Part shown: positions 40,817-48,826 of the stretch, piece after piece | How positions within the stretch are numbered: position 1 is the first letter of the stretch | How the letters are laid out: each line of letters starts with the position of its first letter | Assembly (NCBI GenBank): GCA_963825625.1 | Contig: CAWGUF010000010.1 | Location: 62,001-126,000 of the forward strand | Source of the DNA: CAMDPA01 sp963825625 | GTDB taxonomy: Bacteria > Pseudomonadota > Alphaproteobacteria > Rhizobiales > Hyphomicrobiaceae | Length of the DNA stretch: 64,000 nt | Direction: 5' to 3' | Translations under genes and position numbers: made by a program | Notes under the pieces: generated by a model | What the model was told of the DNA's origin: nothing | Database searches by the model: none | What the model saw: the letters and a program-made list of their open reading frames with translations, nothing else

Positions 40817-40878
40817 ATGATGGATCAAGGGTACGAAAACGCAGTTGCAGAGTTCGAGGCGAAGTATGCAATTTCGTT
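40817..40878 (+). pseudogene. SUKH-family (SMI1/KNR4) immunity gene, 5' fragment cut by IS66 insertion
   Basis: ATG 40817 (or 40820) opens MMDQGYENAVAEFEAKYAIS, the start of a SMI1/KNR4-type immunity protein, immediately after the WHH toxin domain and in the same frame as its end. The frame is broken at 40879 by an IS66-family element whose TAA of the terminus stops it. Removing the element and one 8-bp target copy rejoins this fragment in frame to 45668-46058 (giving ISFPPSYRRFLVAG). SUKH proteins neutralise nuclease toxins of polymorphic toxin systems by binding them. Confidence 0.8.
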
Positions 40879-40963
40879 GTAAGCGCCAAGACAACTGCTT
40901 CTGCCGCTACCGGCCGGAACCTGGGATGATGCCGCATTCGATTTGCGGATCAGGCTCAGCGCG

Positions 40964-41356
40964 ATGGTTGACAGACGGGGACGTGGGATTGCGGCGGTGC
41001 GACCGCCGCTTGATGATGAGATCACGATCCACGTGTGCCTGGATCCGGTCGATTTCCGGATGGGCATCAACGGGCTGTCGGTCTTGATCGAGGCGTCTCT
41101 GAAATATGATCCGTTCAGCCGCAATCTGTTCTGCTTCACCAACAAGCGGCGCAACCAGATGAAGGTCCTGTACTGGGAGCGCAGCGGGTTTTGCCTGTGG
41201 TTGAAGCGTCTGGAGGAGGAGCGCTTCAGATGGCCCTCGTACTTGCCAGGGCGGGTCGCAAAGCTGACGCCGGAGCAGCTCCGCTGGCTGCTCGACGGGC
41301 TCGATCTGAAGCACATGAAGCCACACCGCGAGCTGGAATATCGCACTGTTCTGTAA
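40964..41356 (+). CDS. tnpB: IS66 family protein TnpB (IS66 Orf2)
   Basis: About 130 residues from ATG 40964. It has the Orf2 pattern: CLDPVDFRMGINGLSVLIE, NLFCFTNKRRNQMKVLYWERSG split between two segments, and CLWLKRLEEERFRWP. The protein is needed for IS66 transposition, but its biochemical role is unclear. It precedes tnpC by 51 bases. Confidence 0.92.
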   Translation: MVDRRGRGIAAVRPPLDDEITIHVCLDPVDFRMGINGLSVLIEASLKYDPFSRNLFCFTNKRRNQMKVLYWERSGFCLWLKRLEEERFRWPSYLPGRVAKLTPEQLRWLLDGLDLKHMKPHRELEYRTVL

Positions 41357-41407
41357 AAGTCGTGCGTGTGGCGGCATTCCCACGCGCAAATCAGTTATAC
41401 CTTTCCC

Positions 41408-42757
41408 ATGGGCACTTCCGAGACATCGCCGACGCCCCAGAGCGACGAGATCGCAACGCTGAAAGCGTTGAATGCAGCGCAGGCGGCGCGTATCGCGATC
41501 CTGGAGGAGCAGCTCAGGCTGGCAACGGTCAAGGCCTTCGCGCCCAAGTCGGAGAAGCTTTCCACGCTGGCGCAGATGGATCTCTTCAACGAGGCCGAGG
41601 CGCTCGCCGCCGCGGATGCGCCCGAAACGGACATGACCGAGATCGCGGTTCCGGCCCACGCGCGCGCTCGTGGGAAGCGCAGACCAATCGACGCCTCTCT
41701 GCCGCGCGTGCGCGTCGAGCATGACATTCCCGATGAGGAGAAGATCTGCGCATGCGGCTGCCAGCTGACGCGCATCGGCGAGATCACGAGCGAACAGTTT
41801 GATCTCGTGCCCGCACGCGCCCAGGTCCTGCAGCACGTACGCTTCAAATATGCCTGCCGCTCATGCGAGGGCACAAGCCACGATGACCCCGTTGTCGTCA
41901 CGGCGGCCATGCCCGCGCAGCCGATCCCGAAGTCCAATGCATCACCGGGTCTGCTCGCGCACGTCAGCACCGCGAAGTTCGTCGATGGCCTGCCGCTCTA
42001 TCGCCAGGAAGGCATTCTTGCGCGATACAAGATCGCGCTGTCGCGCACGACCATGGCGAACTGGATGATCAAGCTTGGTGATCTCGTCGTGCCGCTGATC
42101 AACCTCATGCATGAGACGCAATTGTCCTATGACGTCCTGCAGATGGATGAGACCAGCGTGCAGGTCCTGAAGGAGGATGGCCGGTCGGCGACGGCGAAAT
42201 CCTTCATGTGGGTGCGTCGGGGCGGGCCACCGGGACAGCGGATCATCCTGTTCGACTATGCGCCGTCGCGGGCCGGCGCCATCCCGATGCGGCTTCTTGA
42301 CGAGTACCGGGGCTATCTGCAATCCGACGCCTACGGCGGCTACAACGCCGCGGCCCGTCGCGACGGAATCGTCCACGTCGGCTGCCTCGATCACGCACGC
42401 CGCAGGTTCGTCGAGGCGGTGAAGGCACAGCACAAACTCGCCGGCAGCGAACGCGGGCTTGCGCCGGAAGCATTGCTGATCATCCGCCAACTCTATCGTA
42501 TCGAGAAGCTGGCGCGCGACGCCGGCATGACGGCTGAGCAGCGACATCGATTGCGCAACGAGAAGGCACGACCGATCTGGGACGATCTGCGCACGTGGCT
42601 CGACAAAAACCGCAATGCGACACCTCCGCTGTCGCTGACCGGCAAGGCGATCAGCTATCTCGCCGACGAGTGGCCAAAGCTCATCCGCTATCTTGAGGAC
42701 GGCCGGCTCGAGATATCGAACGTGCTCTGCGAGAACGCCCTACGCCCCTTTGCGATG
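41408..42757 (+). pseudogene. tnpC: IS66 family transposase TnpC, 5' part (interrupted)
   Basis: From ATG 41408, about 450 residues: a leucine-zipper-like N-terminus (LKALNAAQAARIAILEEQLR), the TnpC zinc-finger region (CACGCQLTRIGE ... CRSCEG), and the DDE catalytic core (LQMDETSVQVL, SDAYGGYN, HARRRFVEA). The frame leaves the family after ENALRPFAM near 42757, where a serine-recombinase element begins, and runs to a chance stop at 42802. The missing C-terminus is at 45377-45599. Confidence 0.92.
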
Positions 42758-42763
42758 ACCGGG

Positions 42764-44854
42764 TCATTCTGCACCCCCTTCGTAAGTGCTTGGAAACATT
42801 GAGAGCTGGTTTTCGGAGACAGCCCGACACGGGCGACCTTTCCGGGCGAGGGAACTCGCGACTTGTTCGCTGTCGAGATCTGAGGCCCGGATCTGGTGCG
42901 GCGCCTCCGGCACGATCTGGTTGCTGGTCAGGATGCCAGCGTTGATCAGCTTTCGGATCTGATGATGGCTGACGCCGAGTTTCGCGGCTGCGTCGCGCAT
43001 TGTCAGCCACTGGCCATCCTTTTCGGCGGAGAGATAGCCGTGAATGCCGTTGACGCGGCGGATTGATCCGACGCGGTGTGCGGTCCAGGTCTTGCCTTGC
43101 CCGGTAGGCAGCCCCATGCGGTTCAACGAAGCGGCGATATCCTGGTCCGACCAGCGGCCCGCCATGGCGCGAATGACGGCCAAGGCCTGCTGGGGAGTGC
43201 CACAGCCATGCTCGCCGGTCTTCGGTTTTCGGACGCGCAACTCAGAATGTTGGCCACCCTTCCAGTGGACGACGAGCACGATCTCTCCGGCTACCTCGTC
43301 GACATCGGCAACGATCTCCGTGATCAGGGCCCGCACCAGCCGCTGTCGTGTGCGCATTGTCGTTCGCGGCGACTTCCAGGCCGCAGCGAGATCATCAGCC
43401 AGTCCAGTGAAATCGGGTAGTGCATCCCCTGCGGCGGGTGCCGGCATTTCGTGGAGCCGTTGCCGGCACGCCTCGACGCGCTGCAGCGTCACTTCCCACG
43501 CCTTCTCCAGCTGCGCCGCAATCAGGCGGTTGTCGGGATCGCAAGCCGCGTAACGACGCTCGGCGAGCGAGGCATCGTACTGGGCTTGGCGCAGCTCCAG
43601 CTCGGCGATGTGGCGCCGATCCTGATCTTCCTCTTTCAGCATGCGCTCGGCCTCGTGTGCAGCCTCGATCGCCATCGGCGCCACCGCACGCAGCATCTCT
43701 CCGGCCACGGCCATGTCGATGTGCTTGCCGGCCACCCTGAAACAGCGCTTGCGGCCCATCTGCAGGTTTGGGCTCTCGCACCCGTAGACGGGCCGCGGAT
43801 AGCGCCCAGTGTAGGCAACCTTGAGCTTGCGACCGCAACGGGCACAGCAAATGAGACCGGCGAGCAGCGCCCGGCCACCGCGTGCAGACTTCGTGTCGCC
43901 GGTCCTGCCGTAGGCGTTGCCTGCGAGGATCGACTGATTGCCCTGATACTCAGCCCAGCCGATGTAGCCTTCGTGGTGGTCCTTGATGAACACCTCCCAG
44001 GCGTCCATCGGCTTGCGGTGGCCGTAGCTCTTGCGTGCACGACCGTCGACGATCTCGGTGCGCTTCTCGCTCTTCCCGTAGGCATAGACGCCAGCATAGA
44101 AAGGATTCTTCAGAATCGAGATGACGTTGCGATACCTGATCGGCCGCCATTCGAACGACGTCAATGTCCTGCCGTCCGATGGATAGGGAAAGTGGATATT
44201 CTCCGACGCCATCCACAGCAGCACTTGGCGGGCGCTGCCAAGCTCCCGGAACTTGGCAAAGACAAGTCTGATCACCTCCTGCAGGCGCAGGTCTGGATCG
44301 AGGCCGAGACCGGCGCGACGATCCCAGGTGTAGCCGAGCGGTATCGAGATCCTCAGCTCGCCACGCCTTGCCTTCGATCGCGCCGCTTCGTACATGCGGG
44401 AGCGAATGATACCCAGCTCGAACTCGCTGATGCTGCCCTTCATGCCGAGCAACAGGCGATCGTTCGGCCGGCACGGATCGTACACACCATCGAGATCTAT
44501 GACGCGGGCCTCGACCAAGCCGCACAGTTCGAGCAAGTGGTGCCAATCCCGGCCATTGCGCGCCAGCCGCGACGCGTCGAGGCAGAGCACTGCACCGACT
44601 TGTCCGGCGCACAGGGCTGCCACCAGACGGTCGAAGCCAGGGCGCTCGACGGCACCGCTTGCCGAACGCCCGAGATCGTCGTCGATTACTTCTACCTCTT
44701 TGAAACCCCGGCGGCGTGCAACGTCGACCAGTTCGTACTGCCGTCGTTGGCTCTCCAGGTTCGCCTGCACCTGTTGCGGCGTCGACTGGCGAACATACAC
44801 GATAGCCTTGCGCTGAAGCAGGGTCGACGGGAGGAGTGCATCAAGCGAGGTCAT
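42764..44854 (-). CDS. large serine recombinase with zinc ribbon
   Basis: A 696-residue site-specific recombinase from ATG 44854. The N-terminal resolvase catalytic domain has nucleophile Ser24 in VYVRQST, plus DDLGRSASG and LDASRLARNGRDW. The recombinase domain (GYTWDRRAG ... GVYAYGK) follows, then a zinc ribbon (CCARCGRKLKVAYTG ... GRKRC), a coiled-coil stretch and an unusual C-terminal helix-turn-helix (LTMRDAAAKLGVSHHQIRKL). Probably moves the surrounding element. Its stop codon lies in the left inverted repeat. Confidence 0.93.
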   Translation of the reverse strand: MTSLDALLPSTLLQRKAIVYVRQSTPQQVQANLESQRRQYELVDVARRRGFKEVEVIDDDLGRSASGAVERPGFDRLVAALCAGQVGAVLCLDASRLARNGRDWHHLLELCGLVEARVIDLDGVYDPCRPNDRLLLGMKGSISEFELGIIRSRMYEAARSKARRGELRISIPLGYTWDRRAGLGLDPDLRLQEVIRLVFAKFRELGSARQVLLWMASENIHFPYPSDGRTLTSFEWRPIRYRNVISILKNPFYAGVYAYGKSEKRTEIVDGRARKSYGHRKPMDAWEVFIKDHHEGYIGWAEYQGNQSILAGNAYGRTGDTKSARGGRALLAGLICCARCGRKLKVAYTGRYPRPVYGCESPNLQMGRKRCFRVAGKHIDMAVAGEMLRAVAPMAIEAAHEAERMLKEEDQDRRHIAELELRQAQYDASLAERRYAACDPDNRLIAAQLEKAWEVTLQRVEACRQRLHEMPAPAAGDALPDFTGLADDLAAAWKSPRTTMRTRQRLVRALITEIVADVDEVAGEIVLVVHWKGGQHSELRVRKPKTGEHGCGTPQQALAVIRAMAGRWSDQDIAASLNRMGLPTGQGKTWTAHRVGSIRRVNGIHGYLSAEKDGQWLTMRDAAAKLGVSHHQIRKLINAGILTSNQIVPEAPHQIRASDLDSEQVASSLARKGRPCRAVSENQLSMFPSTYEGGAE

Positions 44855-45059
44855 CGCCGGCCTCCCTCGTCGCGCTGCCTCTGGCCTCCAGCAGCAGTTG
44901 AGCCAGCGACTGGATTGCCGCTTGGCGCTGCGCCGCCGTCATTCCCTGAAGCACGACGTCGTCGAGAACGAGGTCGAGCTGGCGTGGTGCTGTCAGCGGG
45001 CGAGATGGTGGTCGCGGAACAAGCTGCGTCGCTCGGGCCAGTGCTACCAACGATCCCAT
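44841..45059 (-). CDS. small recombinase-associated protein
   Basis: A 72-residue protein from ATG 45059 (MGSLVALARATQLVPRPPSR). Its last codons (GAT GAC CTC GCT TGA) overlap the recombinase start by 14 bases, so the two are translationally coupled. The helical part (TAAQRQAAIQSLAQLLLEARG) resembles small proteins encoded next to this recombinase family in Rhizobiales. Function unknown. Confidence 0.75.
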   Translation of the reverse strand: MGSLVALARATQLVPRPPSRPLTAPRQLDLVLDDVVLQGMTAAQRQAAIQSLAQLLLEARGSATREAGDDLA

Positions 45060-45365
45060 CGTGGACCTCCTGCGTGCCGGTGTTGCCGTTCGCAGAGAGG
45101 AGCCGCGATTCGCAGGAGATCAGCAGCCGATGTAGATCACTCAACGCCGACAGCGAGACCTGAGGGGAGCCAATCTTCATCGAACCGCAACTGACGGGGT
45201 CGAGCTTCCAGGCGGCCACCTTCGTGACGACACCGGGCTCGAGCTCGACATTCGCGATCTCGCCAGAGGCTCGATGTTCGACCATGAGGCAACGCGCTCT
45301 CCGGCCATGCAGCGGATGCCAGCGGTAATGGACTACGATATCCTGCCCGATATGGGCAGAATGAC
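45060..45365 (-). CDS. DUF5372-like recombinase-associated protein
   Basis: The frame contains IVVHYRWHPLHGRRARC, IANVELEPGVV and AAWKLDPVSCGSM, matching DUF5372 proteins found in this class of mobile element. No ATG lies between the element's right end and the domain, so the start is unclear (a non-ATG start or a frame error). The frame stays open to 44851 beneath the 72-residue gene, but real coding probably ends near 45060. Confidence 0.6.
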
Positions 45366-45376
45366 TGTGAGATTGT

Positions 45377-45599
45377 GGTCGGAAGAAAAGCATGGCTCTT
45401 CAGCGATACGCCGAAGGGGGCCACAGCCTCGGCGCGGCTCTATGGCCTCGTCGAGACGGCGAAGGCCAATGGTCTGGAGCCCTACGCCTATCTCCGCCAG
45501 GTCTTCACGCTGCTGCCGCAGGCCAAGACCCTCGAAGACATCGAGGCCCTGCTCCCTTGGAACGTCGTGCTGCCGGCGACGCAGAGCGTCGCTGCCTGA
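45377..45599 (+). pseudogene. tnpC: IS66 family transposase TnpC, C-terminal part
   Basis: VGRKAWLFSDTPKGATASAR, LVETAKANGLEPYAYLRQVF and EALLPWNVVL are the family's C-terminal domain. This is the continuation of the tnpC part that ends at 42757, displaced 2.6 kb by the recombinase element. Stop at 45597-45599, 51 bases before the IS right end. Confidence 0.92.
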
Positions 45600-45659
45600 G
45601 CCCAAGCCCGTCAAGCGAAAACAACGCCGCGAAACCCAGGTCGTTCGTGGGGCGCTTAC

Positions 45660-46058
45660 ATTTCGTTTCCACCGAGCTATAGGCGTTTTCTGGTGGCCGG
45701 CGCGTGGGAAGCCCAGCCCGAGCGTACGATCTTCAACACTCCTGACCGGGCTGACAACCCCGACGGCATCTTGCAGCAGTTCTTTGGCTTGGCGCTTGAT
45801 GACTGGTCGCAGGATGTAGTGGGGGTCTATGAGGAATTTTTGGGCGGCATACCAGAACGACTGATCCCTATAGGCTGTGACCCTGGAGCTAACTTATTGT
45901 TTTTGGACCTGAGAGGCGATGGCCAAAAGATCGTTTTCTGGGATCACGGACACTACTGGGGCACCGGGGAATGGCGTGAGCAGGACCTCTACCATGTCGC
46001 CGACTCGTTCGACGAGTTTCTCCTGGCCCTGAAGTCGGACAACTCTGAACTGGAATAG
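45660..46058 (+). pseudogene. SUKH-family (SMI1/KNR4) immunity gene, 3' fragment
   Basis: Directly after the IS66 target duplication the frame reads FPPSYRRFLVAGAWEAQPER, a mid-section LQQFFGLALDDWSQDVVGVY, PERLIPIGCDPGANLLFLDL, and the conserved end YWGTGEWREQDLYHVADSFD. Joined with 40817-40878 it gives a SUKH protein of about 150 residues. Base composition is less GC-rich than the phage genes, typical of toxin-immunity cargo. The second portal repeat begins 2-8 bases after its stop. Confidence 0.85.
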
Positions 46059-46060
46059 AA

Positions 46061-46948
46061 GCCCAGCGCGCGTTCTGGCGCCAGACGGTGCTGCCGCTGG
46101 TCGCCCGTGCCGCCCGCGCACTGACGTTGTGGCTGGCGCCCGCCTATGGCGGCGAGCTGCGGCTGGAGCCCGACCTCGACGCGGTGGAGGCGTTGTCGCC
46201 GGAGCGCGAAGCGTTGTGGGCCAGGCTCGATGCGGCGAGCTTCCTCACCGACGACGAGAAACGCGCCGCGGCGGGCTATGGGCCGAATAATGAGGAGGTG
46301 GCCGACGACAGCACCGGCCCTTTCGCGCATAAATACAACCCCAACCAGTCCCGCGTCCCCGCAGGCAATCCCGACGGTGGCCAGTGGACGGATGGTGGGG
46401 GAGGTGGTGATGATGGCGACGATCCATTCCGTGATTTGCCGAATTCCCCCAACACAGCCGACGGAGATGACCGTAATCCCCTACTACACCTGATAGGCGG
46501 CCGAACGGGCTATCCGATTGACTTGCTCGAGGAAGAAGAAAGCGGCGGACACACAAGGAAGGAACACATTGGCAAGAGCGAACAGTATCTTCAGGGGAAA
46601 CTGCTCGAGAGCCGCTACAATATCGGCGGCAGGATATTCTATGGGCGAAAGCGCTATGGCTCGTTTCCTTCTCTGGAAGCGGCAAACAAGCTTGTGAACT
46701 CCACGATTTCGCAAAACTTGGCAGCCAAGATAGAACCCTTCGTGCGAGGTGACTTTCTTTTCAGTCTACCGGTACTGTATGTCTTCGGAGACTTTACAAG
46801 TCCGACGGGTTACGAAGCACACGCACCGAACAATCGATCGCAACCTGCAATTCGCCCTACCTACAGCGTAACTGTTCGGTTAGTACGAAGCGCAACTCAT
46901 CCAAGGGGTTACTACGTCAACTCCGCATGGCCATCAAACAGTGACTGA
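46061..46948 (+). CDS. toxin cassette 2: portal 3' end fused to RNase A-like CdiA-CT toxin domain
   Basis: The frame opens inside portal sequence (AQRAFWRQTVLPLV at 46061) with no upstream start codon, so this is a silent or orphan cassette of about 295 codons. The first 110 codons repeat the portal end and GGQWTDGGGG linker. The rest is a different domain of about 170 residues: GGHTRKEHIGKSEQYLQ, GRKRYGSFPSLEAANKLV, and the terminal RGYYVNSAWPS. This pattern matches bacterial RNase A-like contact-dependent-inhibition toxin domains (N-terminal GHT...H, C-terminal tyrosine-rich strand). It would cleave RNA of unprotected cells if delivered. An immunity-like gene starts 8 bases after the stop. 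Confidence 0.7.
   Translation, partial: AQRAFWRQTVLPLVARAARALTLWLAPAYGGELRLEPDLDAVEALSPEREALWARLDAASFLTDDEKRAAAGYGPNNEEVADDSTGPFAHKYNPNQSRVPAGNPDGGQWTDGGGGGDDGDDPFRDLPNSPNTADGDDRNPLLHLIGGRTGYPIDLLEEEESGGHTRKEHIGKSEQYLQGKLLESRYNIGGRIFYGRKRYGSFPSLEAANKLVNSTISQNLAAKIEPFVRGDFLFSLPVLYVFGDFTSPTGYEAHAPNNRSQPAIRPTYSVTVRLVRSATHPRGYYVNSAWPSNSD
46067..46397 (+). repeat. portal 3'-end repeat, copy B
   Basis: Matches 40027-40357 with one mismatch over 331 bases; divergence starts abruptly inside the glycine-rich linker. It begins right after the SUKH stop codon, as expected for cassette-by-cassette duplication. Confidence 0.95.
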
Positions 46949-46956
46949 GGCAGACA

Positions 46957-47262
46957 ATGGAATTGCCGGAAGAATTCACGAGAATCTGTCCGCAACATGC
47001 CCCACGACATAGACAGGTTTGTCAACTCATGGGACGAACTCGTCGAACACGCATTGATCGGCATTGAAGCCAAAGATGCGCGCGTCATTAGGGATTTCGT
47101 CGACAAGGTTCTGGCGCGAAAGCGCAGCCCGGCCAGACTAAGAGTTTCTGGTGGCAAGATACACCTGCCGGGATGGGCTTCGAGTTGGGCGAGGATGTCG
47201 CCACTTTTCTCATCAAGCTGAAGGAACGACTTTCCAAGCCACCGTATAAAAGCGAAAAATAG
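46957..47262 (+). pseudogene. putative immunity protein for the RNase A-like toxin, frame-broken
   Basis: ATG 46957 opens MELPEEFTRICPQHA; after a frame change near 46997 it continues HDIDRFVNSWDELVEHALIG and VIRDFVDKVLA; after another near 47165 it ends FELGEDVATFLIKLKERLS, stop 47260-47262. About 100 residues, acidic and helical, like the small immunity proteins paired with CDI toxins. The specific family is not certain; position right after the toxin and before the next portal repeat is the main evidence. Confidence 0.55.
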
Positions 47263-47263
47263 C

Positions 47264-47632
47264 GCTCGCCATCGGCGTGCCGCCGATGCTGCTCGGCATT
47301 CGTTGCATGATTGCCGCAATCGCGGCGGGGCGACAATACGCACTCGAACTACCAGGAGGCGCAACGCGCATTTTGGCGTGCCACGGTGCTGCGTCTGGAG
47401 CCCGATCTCGACGCGGTCGAAGCGCTGTCGCCGGAGCGCGAAGCGTTGTGGGCCAGGCTCGATGCTGCGGGCTTCCTCACCGACGACGAGAAGCGCGCCG
47501 CGGCCGGCTACGGCCCGAAGCCTGAGGAGGTGGCCGACGACAGCGCCGGCCCTTTCGCGCATAAATACAACCCCAACCAGTCCCGCGTCCCCGCAGGCAA
47601 TCCCGACGGTGGCCAGTGGACGGATGGTGGTG
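47264..47632 (+). repeat. portal 3'-end repeat, copy C (rearranged)
   Basis: Begins earlier in the portal than copy B (GVPPMLLGI at 47276), carries a 24-base insertion at about 47302-47327 (including GATTG-CCG-CAATC), lacks about 60 bases corresponding to PLVARAARALTLWLAPAYGG, and then runs to the GGQWTDG linker. Clearly homologous but more diverged than A and B. Confidence 0.85.
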
Positions 47633-48525
47633 GCGGTAGTCGCACCCAAGTCGCCAATCCACTGCGCCGCTTGCTCAGGCGCAGACCGGCTCAGCAACCC
47701 AAGCAGCCGGCGCCTCCGCCGGTTCCAATTCCACCGGGAAAGGTCATTCGCAACAAGGGCCTGGCGGGCGGGAAACATCGTGATACAGGAATTCCATTCG
47801 ACAAGGACGGTTTCCCGGACTTCTCTGGAGTTGCAAAGAAGACCGTCAAGGTGCCGCATACGGGCAAAAGACATCTTGATGAAGCCGCGGCCAACCGAGA
47901 AGCCGGGCTCAAGTCTACGCCCAAGGACATGACATGGCATCATCATCAGGACGGCCGAACGATGCAACTCGTACCGAAGGACATCCACGACAAGACCGGC
48001 CACACCGGTTCGATTGGCATCGGAAATCTGCCGGGAAAGAAGGAGTGGGAGGTCAAACAGATGTATCCGAGGATGAGCGATCCGAACACACCAATTAAGT
48101 CTGGGAAAGTTGAAGAATTCGAAGCACGAATCCAACGCAGTTTACCAGAAGGCTACAAAATTTTTCTCAAGGCAACCAATGGCGGGCAGCCAGAACTCAG
48201 GGCGTTCCCGGTCAAGGACTATGAAGACGACAACCTCGACATATTGAACCAATTCTCCGGTCTGGGAGCAGACAAGCCTTCGAGCGACCTTCTGGATGAC
48301 TACGATTTTTTCGCCGGCAGAATTCCAGATGGTATCATAATTATTGGCCACACGGACGGCGGCGATAAATTATGCTTCGACCTCCGCAATGGAAAACAGA
48401 AGGTGGTACTGTGGGACCATAAACACTTCTGGGGCACGGGTGAGTGGCGAGAGCAGGACTTATATCACGTGGCCAACACGTTCGATGAGTTGCTCGCCGC
48501 GATGTACCCCAACCCGTACATGTAG
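47311..48525 (+). CDS. toxin cassette 3: portal 3' end, WHH nuclease domain and SUKH immunity domain in one frame
   Basis: A continuous 404-codon frame. Codons 1-105 repeat the portal end (SPEREALWARLDAAGFLTDD) and NPNQSRVPAGNPDGGQWTDG linker. Codons about 130-245 are the WHH domain (VIRNKGLAGGKH, DFSGVAKKTVKV, MTWHHHQDGRTMQLVPKDIH, KTGHTGS). The rest is a SMI1/KNR4 domain (EARIQRSLPEGYKIFLKATNG and WGTGEWREQDLYHVANTFD). The immunity gene probably has its own start at ATG 48073 (MSDPNTP); no stop codon separates it from the toxin, either a real fusion or a lost stop. No ATG links the frame to a complete portal, so it looks like a stored cassette. Confidence 0.8.
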   Translation: MPQSRRGDNTHSNYQEAQRAFWRATVLRLEPDLDAVEALSPEREALWARLDAAGFLTDDEKRAAAGYGPKPEEVADDSAGPFAHKYNPNQSRVPAGNPDGGQWTDGGGGSRTQVANPLRRLLRRRPAQQPKQPAPPPVPIPPGKVIRNKGLAGGKHRDTGIPFDKDGFPDFSGVAKKTVKVPHTGKRHLDEAAANREAGLKSTPKDMTWHHHQDGRTMQLVPKDIHDKTGHTGSIGIGNLPGKKEWEVKQMYPRMSDPNTPIKSGKVEEFEARIQRSLPEGYKIFLKATNGGQPELRAFPVKDYEDDNLDILNQFSGLGADKPSSDLLDDYDFFAGRIPDGIIIIGHTDGGDKLCFDLRNGKQKVVLWDHKHFWGTGEWREQDLYHVANTFDELLAAMYPNPYM

Positions 48526-48536
48526 CCGTCTCGACG

Positions 48537-48792
48537 TTGTCGCCGGAGCGCGAGGCACTGCTTGCCCTCGGGCTCGACCCGAGGGGGCTTGTCCTCGGAC
48601 TTCTTCCGGGGATGGGCAAGGCTCGATGCCGCCGGCTTCCTCACCGACGACGAGAAGCGCGCCGCGGCCGGCTACGGCCCGAAGCCTGAGGAGGTGGCCG
48701 ACGACAGCACCGGCCCTTTCGCTCATAAGTATAACCCCAACCAGCCCCGCGTCCCCGCCGGCGGCACAACACATCGTCCCTCAGACGTCTGA
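48537..48792 (+). pseudogene. toxin cassette 4: portal 3' end without a toxin
   Basis: A shorter, rearranged copy of the portal end: LSPEREA is followed by an unrelated insertion of about 60 bases, then ARLDAAGFLTDDEKRAAAGYG and NPNQPRVPAG, ending in GGTTHRPSDV and a stop at 48790-48792. The cargo domain is missing. This is the last repeat before the protease gene and probably the degraded end of the array. Confidence 0.75.
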
Positions 48793-48808
48793 TTCTCCAT
48801 GCGCGGGT

Positions 48809-48826
48809 CCAGGGGCGTGCCCCTGG
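48809..48826. repeat. perfect 8-bp palindrome between the array and protease gene
   Basis: CCAGGGGC-GT-GCCCCTGG lies in the 188-base gap between cassette 4 and the protease gene. The gap also contains GC-rich short repeats. Role unknown. Confidence 0.6.

Larger units (their letters stand above)
42757..45376. mobile_element. serine-recombinase element nested in IS66 tnpC
   Basis: About 2.6 kb separates two halves of tnpC. Near each edge lies the same sequence in inverted orientation, GTCATTCTGC (42763-42772) and GCAGAATGAC (45356-45365). Inside are a 696-residue recombinase, a 72-residue protein and a DUF5372-like protein, all on the minus strand. The exact ends are uncertain by about 10 bases because the target duplication is not obvious, as expected for serine recombinases with a 2-3 base crossover. 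Confidence 0.8.
40879..45659. mobile_element. IS66-family insertion sequence with nested recombinase element
   Basis: The element begins with GTAAGCGCC (40879-40887) and ends with its complement GGCGCTTAC (45651-45659), the IS66-family terminus. An 8-bp target duplication ATTTCGTT flanks it (40871-40878 and 45660-45667), the size known for IS66. It carries tnpB and tnpC but no recognisable tnpA; tnpC is itself interrupted by a second element (about 42757-45376). Without that the IS would be about 2.16 kb. Confidence 0.95.

Noticed and set aside
43451..45163. 570-codon plus-strand frame opposite the recombinase gene
   Set aside because: Antisense shadow; the minus-strand recombinase has complete catalytic motifs.
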